Shown here: in pieces, positions 44,924-55,088 of the stretch
Layout of the letters: each line of letters begins with the position of its first letter
How positions within the stretch are numbered: position 1 is the first letter of the stretch
DNA from: Sthenelais limicola
Taxonomy: Eukaryota > Annelida > Polychaeta > Phyllodocida > Sigalionidae
DNA: 64,000 nucleotides
Reading direction: 5' to 3'
NCBI GenBank assembly: GCA_942159475.1
Contig: OW804095.1
Span: 91,153,740 to 91,217,739 of the forward strand
Made by a program: the position numbers and the translations under genes
Notes under the pieces: generated by a model
Databases searched by the model: none
Seen by the model: only the letters and a program-made list of their open reading frames with translations
Told to the model about the DNA's origin: nothing

Positions 44924-47169
44924 GGGTGGGGCTCCTGAAAATGTCCATTTTGACAAAATCACCCATTTTAATTCCATAATTTATTCGGATTTCATCCCAC
45001 ATTACGAATTTTTCAGTATTTTGTACCTTTCCAAGTGTATAATAAGGACATATTGAGAAATATATATATATAAAAATTCCTTTTTGTGGCAAAAAAACAT
45101 ATTTTTATGTTAGAAAATGTCTCCAAATGTATGTCCCTGACATAAATTCTTTTTTGTTTCAATGAAAATTCATATAAAACTTATTAATTTGTTATTTGTC
45201 TTTAATTCTTCATGAAGCATATGTAAGAGCCTCCTTCTGAGTTTATTTTTTAATTTGATTTTGTTTTATTTATTTTATTATTTTCTGTCTTTTCATTCAC
45301 ATCTCTCTAAATAGTTTATGAAGATTAGTGATAAAATGATAAAATCTACAATAAAGGTTCTACCTAGGAAATATTTTGCTTTTGGTCTCTTGTTATTGAT
45401 ATAGTGCCATATCACATAAAACTTTGAATTTTTATTTTTTTCCAATTTTGACCATACTCAAGGTTCCATAAAGTTGAAACATAGCAATTCAGAGTCTGAC
45501 CACCTTTTCTTCTCACAGTGATAAAGAGAGTTTTTATTCAAATATTCATGAAAATACATGTGTGATTATGCACATTTATTTGATATTTACCCATCTTATA
45601 TGTTGACTTTGAATATATTAGCATATAACCAACCTTCTGAGTATGTGTTGTGTTCGGGGACAGGGGTGTTGTGTTCGGGGACAGGGGTGTTGTGTTCGGG
45701 AACACAAGAGATTATGACCAAAAAGTAACAAAATTGAAAAGTAATGGAAAAATCGACGAAACCCTTCATTTATGCATGTAATTTTGTATATAACCCATTG
45801 GTTATACTTACATTAACTGCTTAATTTCCCTTAAATTAAGGAGGTGTTGTGTTCGGGGACAGGATGGGGTGTTGTGTTCGGGGACAGGGGTGTTGTGTTC
45901 GGGTAAAAATATGCTATGATTAAAAAATGAAAAAAATGAAAACTAAAGTATTCTATTCAATTGTTTATGCAATTCTGAACATAAATAACTGGTTATATTC
46001 CAAATGTCTACTTTCTTTCCCTTAAATTAAAGTGGTGTTGTGTTCGGGGACAGGGTGGGGTGTTGTGTTTGGGGACAGGGTGGGGTGTTGTGTTCGGGGA
46101 CAGGGGTGTTATGTTTGGGTACAAATATGCTATGACCAAAAAATGATAAAATTGTATAATAATGAAAAAGTAAACTATTCTAATCATTTCTCTCTGTAAT
46201 TCTGCACATAAATCTTTTGTTATATTCCTATTTACTGCTTGGCTTTTACTTAATAAATGGGGTGTTGTGTTCGGGGACAGGGGCCTTCAAGCAGGATGAG
46301 TAAATTGTTAATTAAAGGGAAAACATGAATAATAGAATCAAAATTAATCCGAAATAAGATACCCCTGTGGGTATAGAATGTATACCAACATAGACAACAG
46401 CAATATAATAAGTATTTATAGGTATTTTTGCAATATTTGTGTGTCTGTTGTGTTCGGGGACAACCCAGAAAATAGAATATTTATTATAAAATCATAAAAA
46501 TATATATATATAGGCCTGAGTTTTATCAAGTTAATTCGATATATGTAGTATGAAAACAGAAATAATTGTTAAATTCCATAAAAATTGACAAGTGTTGTGT
46601 TCGGGGACTTGAATAGCTTAGTCTTCTTCCTTAAGCCATTAAATTCATGCTTTTTAAGGAAATAGTGATAAAAATAGGTAGAAGTGGGGAGAAAACCCCT
46701 CGAAATTCTGAGTTATCCTTTAAAAAAGCAGAAAACATGAGATATTTAATTCTACATTGGTTTGCAGGGAAAACTTTGGGATAGAATTGGCATTGAAGCA
46801 ATAGTGGTTCAAACAACAGGAAATAGAAATGAATAAATATATGAAATATCATATAAAATATACATTTCTTCACTCAACACTTGTCTAAGTCTAAGTGGAT
46901 GAGGAGTAATTACAAAAATATAATGCTATTTACCTTTTTTATTCAATTTTATTCATTTCCTCCCCGAACACAACAGGCACTGTGGCCAAAAATGGACACT
47001 TTTTGGATAGACATTGTAGGAAATCAGAAAAAGCTCAGAAAAATTCATAATTTTAGTATGTTTAAGCTTGTACCATTAGCTATGACCAGGAGAAGGCTCA
47101 GATCAATTGAAATAGAATAAAATTTTGACTTTATTTTTTTAAAAGTGGACATTTTCGGGAGCCCCGCCC
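44924..47169. mobile_element. Complete non-autonomous TIR transposon with TTCGGGGACAGG repeats (copy 2)
   Basis: 2,246 bp, TIR GGGTGGGGCTCCTGAAAATG at the left and its complement at the right (TTCGGGAGCCCCGCCC). 4-bp duplication ATAA. About a dozen TGTTGTGTTCGGGGACAGG units lie between 45645 and 46610. A near-inverted unit is at 46963. No transposase. 4-bp duplications occur in Sola, Ginger and Academ groups; which applies here cannot be told. Confidence 0.93.
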
Positions 47170-47173
47170 ATAA
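47170..47173. repeat. 4-bp target-site duplication (right)
   Basis: ATAA, as on the left side. Confidence 0.85.
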
Positions 47174-47725
47174 TTATTAAGCTCTTCTTCATCATTGATG
47201 GCTAATTTGATTTCCTTCGTCTCCCGATCTTTTGAACACATATCGCAGATGCCCCCAATAAGCATGATCCTATTGGGTCTGTGGGCTTGGTACAGTTCTA
47301 TGCATTTATCAGCCAGGAAGTTGAGCTTGCCCCCGCTATATGGGATGCAAGTTATATCTTCGCTGAGTGGCAAGTAAGAATTCAGATGTTTCCCCCTGGA
47401 ATCAGTGATTATTAATGACTTATTCCTAGTAGTGGCCCAAGCCATGCTGATAGTAGACGCTACTGGCCGCTCTTTCACTAGAGTTGGAGAATATTGGAAC
47501 ATATGGAGCTGGCCGATTGTTGTATTCAGCAATGATCCTTTGCATTTCCACTGGGTCTGGCGATTGACGATGGAAACAGATAGGGCTGTTAACTCTCTTG
47601 CTTGCTCTCAGACCTTCCTCACTGGAGAGAGTACACCCTCTCTTTTCCTGGGTTTGACGGGAGCGGGCTGCACCTCTGCTTTTGTTCTTCTTTCCTCTAC
47701 CACCGCCTCCACCCCCTTCCTTCAC
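47174..47725 (-). pseudogene. LINE ORF1: basic linker and SGNH hydrolase N-terminal part
   Basis: A first frame (47725-47426) has a basic linker (RGKKNKSRGAARSRQ) and ends MQRIIAEYNNRP..., then a frameshift near 47445 leads into ATTRNKSLIITDSRGKHL. SLIITDSRGK is SGNH block I with the nucleophile Ser in TDSRG. YSGGKLNFLADKC is block II and RPNRIMLIGGICDMC takes the place of block III (GxND), here GGICD. The frame runs into the transposon at 47173. Confidence 0.8.
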
Positions 47726-48347
47726 CTCTAGGTGTATTCTGTCGTGATGTAGCGTCAGATGAGGAGCTAGCGGCCTCAGTGTCTAGCCTTGTAACTCGGG
47801 GGGGAGGTTTGGCGCCTAATCCATCATGATCCATTTCACCTGAGTTTTCTGAAGGTTCATTCATTGGAAAGGCGTGATTGTTTATTTCCTCGGCATTCTC
47901 GGCTTGTTCAAGTGCTGGGGTTTCTTCCTGATCTTCATTTTCAGCTTCGGGTACAATCACCTTCTGACGGGGGGATTTACTAGATGCTGGATTCCATTGT
48001 GCGCCCTGGGCATTTGCTGTAATTATGTCCTTACGCTGGTAACCTACACAAGAAGTTAAAAACTCCCTGTAGTCTTCTAGGATAGCGCCAATGGCGTTGT
48101 TTCCGTTGTGCGTGCCTTCTGTGATGTGTTTTGAAGACAAAGAGGCACCACAGGCCCAGTACCCATCATTAGTCGCCTCATACAGTTTCATTTCCCCGGT
48201 ATTCAGAAGGATTTGTTTGAGGCTAGGATTTTGCTCAAATTTTGTTTCAATTAAAACTCTCATGACATGATTTGTCCTGGTCCCAAGTAGGGGTCGATTT
48301 GGCCGCGTGAGAGAGACCCTTTGCGGCTTTGGCGTCCCTGCTGTCAT
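47697..48347 (-). pseudogene. LINE ORF1: NADAR domain, C-terminal half, and acidic linker
   Basis: From about 48260 the frame carries the second half of a NADAR domain: HVMRVLIETKFEQNPSLKQ, LLNTGEMKLYEATNDGYWAC and then GNNAIGAILEDYREFL. These match the VMREVLRAKF, DxxWGxG and GxNxLGxxLMxxR blocks of that family. An acidic, Pro/Glu-rich linker follows (EAENEDQEETPALEQAENAE). The first half lies in another frame at 48270-48560. Confidence 0.8.
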
Positions 48348-49149
48348 ATATGGTCTTAGCTACATCTGGTCTTCCAAGGGCATTTGCCCTGGCAAATTGA
48401 TAGGCTTGTTCTACAGATCTAAATAGAATGCCTTCGACCATCAACTCACATGGATAGAAATTGGAGAGGGCGCTGAATTCCGATTGGAAATAGACCTTCC
48501 CTTTCAATTCTTTTGTCTTGGCATCTGACAGTCTGTAACCCGGGGGGAGATGTTCGAGCTGGTTGTATCTGTAGTTGATACCATCGATCTTGATTTGGTC
48601 TTTGTAAATGCCCCCTACATCTTTATCACCTTGTTGTTTTATGTGCCTACTCACTGTCATCAGCATATCCTTTCTCTCTTGGATCGTGGTGGGTATATCG
48701 GAATTGATGTACACCTTTTTGTAGTCCTCAGAATCTTTTAGCGATCTTCTCTTACTATATGCGTAATTCCTTCTATCCTCGGATCTAAATTCTACCCTAA
48801 TCTTTCGACAGCCAAATTGCCATGAGTCGAGGCGTTTGGCACTTACTATATCATTTGCGGTGAACCTCTGATCCAATTCTTTTAGTAACGCGAGGACAAT
48901 GCCAGCTGTATTCTCTTTCCCATGTTGCTGAACACCGGTGATAATCAGGTAGATCCTTCTACGATCAATTTCCCCTTCCAGAACAATATTTTCTAATTTA
49001 TGCACATGATTTGACAACTCACGGTACCTGTAGTGAGCTGCATGGGACAGTGTAGGGCCTATTAGACACAAAACAATAATGTATTTCAAGGTCGGAGGGA
49101 GGGAGAGTAGGGTGGCGGGGGGGGGGGGGGGCAGTGAAACAATCCACAT
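48247..49149 (-). pseudogene. LINE ORF1: coiled coil, RRM-like domain and NADAR N-terminal half
   Basis: After a low-complexity start (Pro run from a G15 tract) come a short coiled coil (HVHKLENIVLEGEIDRR) and an L1-ORF1-like RRM: RIYLIITGVQQHG, NDIVSAKRLDSWQFG and KIRVEFRSEDRRNYAYSKRR. These bind RNA in other LINEs. From about residue 222 begins NADAR: GKVYFQSEFSALSNFYPC, VEGILFRSVEQAYQFARAN and AKTIYDSRDAKAAKGL. The Glu in SVEQAY is the conserved family acid. NADAR proteins hydrolyse N-glycosidic bonds in riboflavin precursors and remove ADP-ribose from guanine. A frameshift near 48262 splits the domain. Confidence 0.82.
49117..49131. repeat. G15 homopolymer
   Basis: Fifteen G in a row at the front of LINE ORF1. 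Unstable; it may mark the true 5' region. Confidence 0.9.
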
Positions 49150-49774
49150 TTATACAAGCAACTAGCCTATGAGTAAGATCCCAACACAACCCAATCTAGC
49201 AGTTAAATGCTTTCTAGACCTCATACTCGATGGCCAGAACAGGTGGCAGGACACAGATGTCTTTAGTGAATATCGTACTAAGCTTGCGTGGAATCCACCG
49301 TCATCTTCCACTAACAGTACGACAGCTGGAAATTATCACATATGTATTTGTGATATATTTTATGCAATGCTATTCCTCTCTAACCAAGTGGGCACTGGCC
49401 AACATTCCCCCACCCATCCAGTTGATAGTTTCTCAGGCCATCCTATGGAGTATATTTAGCTACTTTACTAGTTAAAGGTCAAGTGTAAAGGATTTTATTT
49501 GGTGTTTGATGCATTCGCAGGAATATTTTTAAACAATCTACAAAGCTATAGCTTCCACCCTAATAAATTAAACCAGTGGGAGGTGTCTAAATGCTACCGT
49601 TAGTGTGGCTGACAGGATCCCTGCGCGGCAAGGGTGAGTAGCCATCTATAGACGGGTCCAGAGAGTTAACCAATGCAAGTCATCAGCAAGAGATCGTTGT
49701 GTTTATTTCAGGGGAAGTAAATTGGTTATATTTCACCAGATCTGAATGCCTAATATTATTTTTATATTTAAAAA
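49150..49774. other. No gene seen
   Basis: Beyond the LINE; short frames only. Confidence 0.45.
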
Positions 49775-50015
49775 TAAAAGATCGTCGCAAAAACGGCCTT
49801 AGCAAACCATCCGGGAGTTTCCCGGCTACTAAACTAAACCTTCAGAATCAGACCAAGAGTTTTGCCATGTGAGATCTGCTGTTGATCTTATGATTGCATA
49901 AGACGACAGCAGATATTTAGATTTTAGAAGAAGAATCTATATTAATTTTCGTTAACCTTTTAATGTAATAATCCCAGAGTTCTACCTTGAATATGACAGC
50001 CAAATTCCGTCATTG
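49775..50015 (+). repeat. Dispersed repeat family X, copy 2
   Basis: Same blocks as 27437-27695: GATCGTCGCAAAAACGGCC, GGGAGTTTCCCGGCTACTAA and TACCTTGAATATGACAGCC. Confidence 0.65.
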
Positions 50016-52600
50016 TTTTTCTCCTGGACCATGGGTATTTCCCCATGCTGGTCCGCTGCTATGACGTCATGCTGTAGGTGCGTGATCTGATTGGCTGAGA
50101 GCGGCTGTTCTGGCTTAGTTTCTGGCTCTTCCAACTACTACGGCACTCTGTCTGAAGCATCCCGCTGCATTTTGGTTGATCGGTTGGACGCTTAGCTTTC
50201 CCCATTCACGCCATAATTGATGATAGTTGAACAATAGTTGTCATTTAATGCTAATCGTTTCGGTTAATTTGACCTGACTAAGGTATTGCTTTATTATTTT
50301 GCTTGCTATCCATGGTACTGTAGACCTGTATACATTTGTAGGCAAATAAGTGTGAGAATGAACAATCTGTATAGGGAGGCGTATACTAGTAATAGTGTCT
50401 TCAGTTATGGGGCAGCGTTTACAATGTTTTGGGCATAGCATTTGCTTTGTAAACAAACCGGTTTTGCCACAAATCGTCAAGCGACCTGTGACGTCATCTA
50501 CGCCCTGCGAGACTGGTAGGTGTGAGCAAAGAACTTTAGGCACTAGGTCTATGGTCCAATGTAGCTGGGTAATCTTTTTATTCTCTATTATACTTTTGCC
50601 CCCGTATGTCAGAAGACTTAACCCAATAGTTTTAACTTTTTTTCTTTTTAAGAATGCCCGTTTTTAACAAAAACGCTCAGTGGAATAGCTTCGAATCTCT
50701 GTAAATGTTATACAGTAGCCTATGTAAACAAGCTGGCAAGCTAGGTTCTGGTCTTGAGTCTTGTCTCACATGTTATAAGTGTTGGAAATCAATAACAATG
50801 AAAAAAATATTTTCCAGCAATATTTCTGATGTGGCTGTTGGTGTGGGAGAACCAATTAGTACATGTATTGACTTTCTCCATGTTCAGTCATGTTTCTGGG
50901 TTTGTTTAAGATCAGAGACATAGCAATTTATCATTTCCTACCTTGTTACTTTGTGTTCCCCTGTTCTAAATAAACTCATGAACTACTGACTTAATATCAC
51001 TATTTATCACCACTTTATACCCATTTTTGCACCTCACCATAGCTACCAACAAGGCCTCCCCAGGCCTTCATTAGGGAACCAAGCTTGTTTCCCTTCATAC
51101 CAGAACTGGTATATTCAACGTTTTCACACCTAGCTTTCTCCATTCTAGGCTTGCCATAAGAACTAAATAAAGAGCTTGGTAGTTGGTAATTACTGTAGGG
51201 CATATATATGCATAAAATAATGAGAATGATTAAAATTAACAAAAGCAACCATGGCTATATATAAGTAAAAGAGGCAAAAAAGGCCCTGATTGTAACCAGA
51301 ATTTTGACTCCTTTTTGACAAAATGTCCATTTTATTACAATATGTATAGGGCCTATAACCTCTGTCCTAATATAGGAGGATCTCCAATAATTATGGTGTA
51401 ACAGCAACGCAATTGCGTAACAGTGACATTGCAACGAATGTTCCCAGCATAATATATGTGTATTTATTCCTATTTATATCAAGTGAAATACATTTTTTTT
51501 TACCAAATCATCTATCAATAGATAATGCTCAAGCCAATTCAAAGCATTAGAATCTGTAGAAAGCACCCTCATCACACCTCTCAAATAATCCAAACTGAGA
51601 GAACTGGGATTAAAAAGAATAGTATCAACATTTAGAATATCCATATGAGTGCCTACACCTACATGCTATGAGACAATGCTTAGCCAGGCTAAAGCAGGCC
51701 TGGACGCAGATGACGTCACAGTGGTGGGGTGCAAATACACACCCTCTACTAAGGCAAACTGAGCCCATGTGTACTCATCAGAAAGCTGTGAAAAATGGGC
51801 TTTAATGGATTTTTTTTTCAACCTCAGATGTCATTGTTAGTACCATCACAAATGTAAATCGGTCCTTATCTCGAATTTTAGAATTTTTATTATACTTGAC
51901 CTTTGAGTGTCCACCCAGAAATATTGGAAACTTTTCAAATATGATGGTATCCCTTAATCCACTTTTTACAACTATCACTGATTTTTCTCTGATGTAGTTC
52001 AAATTAAAAAAATGTTTACAGCAAAAGGCACCGCAGGTTTTTCCTTGTTTGCACAGACCACTAGGAGAGGAATTATGATTACTTTCCTGTCTTCCCAGGG
52101 TCCATGTCAATTGTCCTCAGTATACCTCCAAGTTGTCTCCTGTCTGTTGGTACACGTAAGCAAGCTGACAGCTATGATAAATATTTCCTCCACTCGTTTG
52201 CCACCAACAACCAACGCCCAGATGCCCCTCCATACCCAAGAGGGGGTTGCCAAACCCACCAGTAACTCGGATGTCGCCTTCCATTATTGAAAACTCCCAA
52301 GGCCAGGAGCAATATGCAACTGCAATATCAATAATTTGGATCCCGCCTTGGGCCATGGACATGAGGACACTTATTTGTCCATCAATGCAAACTGATGGAC
52401 TATGCATGGGGGTTTGCTGCTGCCATATAGCCATATAGTTCAAATGCCAATGGTGAGGGTGCATTAAAGCTCTGTTCTATTCTCAGCAATTACGACAAAA
52501 GTATCTAACCAGAATTGTTTCTCCTATGACCTGTAGAAGGTACGAAGTTATCAGTATTTTGCTGCTGGTGTTATGTTTATAAACAAAAGTTTGTAGGTGA
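50016..52600. other. No confident gene
   Basis: Frames at 50241-50543, 52117-52464 and 51802-52110 (minus) are open but unrecognised. The 52117-52464 frame ends near a fair donor, GAG|GTATAC at about 52124, and could be an exon. Confidence 0.35.
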
Positions 52601-52605
52601 ATCAT

Positions 52606-52950
52606 TTAAACAAGAATGTGCCCCCGGTGAGCAGTAATAACAGAAATCGAGGCAGCAAAGACATTTGGCTCCCAAAATATAGATGTGGATATCAAATTTG
52701 AGGAAGCCCTGCAACAATAACAACAGTGTGAAATCCTAGTCAAATGACTTTTTTTTTTTCTTTTTTTTTTTTTCTTTTTTTTTTTACAAAAGTAGATCAT
52801 CTTTAGTTTTGGATTGAACGGCAGCTTTAATTAGAATGCCTGGATCCTCTTGCGGTCTTATACTGTTGATCCATCTGCCGTTGCATGGACTGAAAACACC
52901 CCAGCAATATGTAGGCAACATGTCATATATATTGGGGTCGATGAACATTC
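52606..52950 (-). CDS. Probable last two exons of an unrecognised gene
   Basis: Exon 1 (52950-52788) follows an acceptor TTTTAATTTCAG and reads MFIDPNIYDMLPTYCWGVF, then NGRWINSIRPQEDPG and IKAAVQSKTKDDL. A 79-bp intron (52787-52709, donor GTAAAA, acceptor TTGTTGCAG) contains an A/G-interrupted poly-A run. It joins in phase to exon 2 (52708-52606), SNLISTSIFWEPNVFAAS, ending GHILV and a stop. The exact phase match and protein-like composition favour a real gene end. Family unknown; earlier exons not found. Confidence 0.4.
52749..52785. repeat. Poly-T with C interruptions
   Basis: TTTTTTTTTTC repeated three times; sits in the putative intron. Confidence 0.85.
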
Positions 52951-53479
52951 CTGAAATTAAAACACAATTCATCATTCAATAAAAACATTAGTTTCGAAGT
53001 TCTGGTGCTTCAATGGAAAGGAAAAAAGAATTTGTAAAAGAATTTATTATTATAGGAAATAACATTTGAAAAACACTTCGCTTTAAACAAGCCCAGTCTA
53101 AATGACAAATAAAAGTGCACAACTACGATGTATAGGGAATGTGTTTCCCCTTTAGTAGGGAAGCATGAGGCTTGGTATACACGAGTGTGTATACATGCAA
53201 CGTTTACGTGGGGCATTTTAAATAATCCATGCCAAGCAAAAGGAAATGGTACAAATTAAAGCACACCGTTGGAAAATCCAGAGAAGCGTGCAGAGCTAGA
53301 CATTCCTGCACATTATATGAATAGATTGCAGATGCAAGATACACTTTCATGTCTCATTTTTTAACATCAGTTTTGAACATCACCACCATTATACCCTCAA
53401 ATGAATTGACTATGTCACCTTTGTCAGTGTAATGCTTGTGGCTATAGCGACCCTTCCTTCGGTAATCTATGGAAAGTGG

Positions 53480-53790
53480 GACCCATACATAAGAAAACGG
53501 CGGCGGAAAAAAAACGGCACCAATGCTATTCCTATGGCGCTTTTTATTTTACGGAATTTTTTTACAGCCGTAAAAAATTCCCGTCCGTACTCACAGCGCC
53601 CGTGAAAATAAAATCCGGGCCTACCAATAATTCAGGCGGCTTCTTCCAGACAAATTACGGCAGGTACAATTTTTTTCCGGTCATTCATTTCTCGGCGGCG
53701 GATTGTTACAGGCAAAAAACGGCGGGGGAAAAAGAAAAATCGGCGGACGAAAAATCGGCGCTATGAAAATAAAAAATGTCTATTTCCGAA
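53480..53790. other. Patchwork of CGGCGG words and A-runs, with small inverted repeats
   Basis: GAAAACGGCGGCGGAAAAAA, TTTTACGG/CCGTAAAA and AAAATCGGCGGACG alternate for 300 bp. Ends at 53537 (TGGCGCTTTTTATTTT) and 53757 (inverted GGCGCTATGAAAATAAAA) roughly mirror each other. Possible decayed MITE. Confidence 0.35.
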
Positions 53791-54032
53791 ATAATGTCTA
53801 AAATTAAGTCTGAATACTTATGCTCATAAGTCAAAAACTATTTAAACATTTTACACAATTTAAATTATATTAAATACCCCAATACATTTACTCGACTGCC
53901 CTAACATCATATGCTTGTTGAGTTATTATTTGTACCTCTATTTGCAATCGTTGGTAAAGTGGCTATAAAATATACTCTATAGGATGAGGTATTCGCCGAA
54001 ATAATGCCTACAATTTTATCCAAATACTTATG
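53787..54032. repeat. Direct repeat pair CCGAAATAATG...ATACTTATG
   Basis: CCGAAATAATGTCTAAAATT at 53787 and CCGAAATAATGCCTACAATT at about 53997, both ending ATACTTATG. The second copy stops exactly where the LTR begins. Confidence 0.7.
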
Positions 54033-54526
54033 TGTAGTGATCTCGCAGGTTAGTATCCCTTAACCTTACCGATGTATAAAACAAATGGAACAAAAGGCAG
54101 TCACTACCTGTTCGCAAAGGGTTTTATTCTCGTGAGGAATTGCAAGCTGAGCGTCAGTTTACACAATCCTGCCCAAGTCTGAGGATCTCGGGCCTCCTAG
54201 CCAGCTAGGTGACTCATGACCACAGGTGTCTTAGGCAACATGCAGGTTTAAGTAAACATGGCACAAGCCAATATAAGAGTAACAAGATACTAGTTACAAG
54301 AACAAGAACATTCATAACCATTAGCAAAATAAGGTTAACCCAGGTTGCCTTTACTCTGGCAACAACAGCTGGACTGCTGTTATATGTAAAATGCAACAGG
54401 TAAAAGTTAATACATAGACTAAAAAGTCACTGCGGACCAGTACTGCCCACTGGGGTAGATCGGCTGAACTAACCCACAGCAGACAGCACCTAGAGATAAA
54501 CTCTAGTGAAACCCAATATCACCACA
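54033..54526 (-). repeat. LTR (3' LTR of a minus-strand LTR retrotransposon)
   Basis: On the minus strand it starts TGTGGTGAT and ends ATCACTACA, an inverted TG...CA terminus. It contains AATAAAACCC near 54125. A polypurine tract lies directly upstream. No second LTR was found, so the 5' part of the element is missing or rearranged. Confidence 0.6.
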
Positions 54527-54528
54527 AT

Positions 54529-54545
54529 ACCCCCTCCTTTCTTTT
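54529..54545 (-). promoter_or_regulatory. Polypurine tract
   Basis: AAAAGAAAGGAGGGGGT on the minus strand, two bases before the LTR start: primer site for plus-strand DNA. Confidence 0.65.
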
Positions 54546-55088
54546 AAGAGTTTGAAAAATATGTTTTTAAAACTCGACAGGGTATTAAAAAGTTGCAAAA
54601 TGTCTACATACAGGAGCATAAAGTGTCCTCACGAAAATGAACAACAAATGATTCTTATGAAAACTTCAGGTTGAGCGACAACATAGGAGCATTCAGTGTC
54701 CTAACTAATATTAACAATCTCCGAAGTAAGAAAAATTTCATGAAAAACCTTTTTGTTCGACAAGCAGGAGCATACTGTGTCCTCACTAACAAGCAAACAA
54801 TCATTTTCTGTAAAACAGAAATTAAAAGGAATTCACGTTCAATTTGTAGACGTTTTAGAATCGTCGGCGCCTCACACCAAGGTTGCGATCCTGGATCCAG
54901 GGCGTCCGAGCAGTGTCTGAAGTGGCTTCAAGGGGTCAAGGGGCAGTCCGGTCATCATCCATCCATACGTTCATCCGGTTTAGTCCATCTTCGCGTCTCC
55001 AGGGTCGGTCTTCTTGTCCACGGGCTTGTCCTGAGGAGAAGGTCTTTCTGGCGTGGCGAACATTCCACCCAGCATTTCGCTTCCACCA

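Larger units (their letters stand above)
40278..49149 (-). mobile_element. CR1/L2-like LINE with NADAR- and SGNH-bearing ORF1
   Basis: The minus-strand element ends in A12 (40278-40289) preceded by AATAAA. In order 5' to 3' it holds an ORF1 region (RRM-like, NADAR, linker, SGNH), a repeat-bearing spacer of about 0.9 kb, and ORF2 (endonuclease, reverse transcriptase). A 2.25-kb transposon is nested in ORF1. Several frameshifts make this copy inactive. The 5' limit is uncertain. Confidence 0.85.

Noticed and set aside
52117..52464. Minus-strand ORF with VTGGFGNPLLGMEG
   Set aside because: Protein-like in places and ends near a donor, but no acceptor in phase and no family; kept only as a remark.
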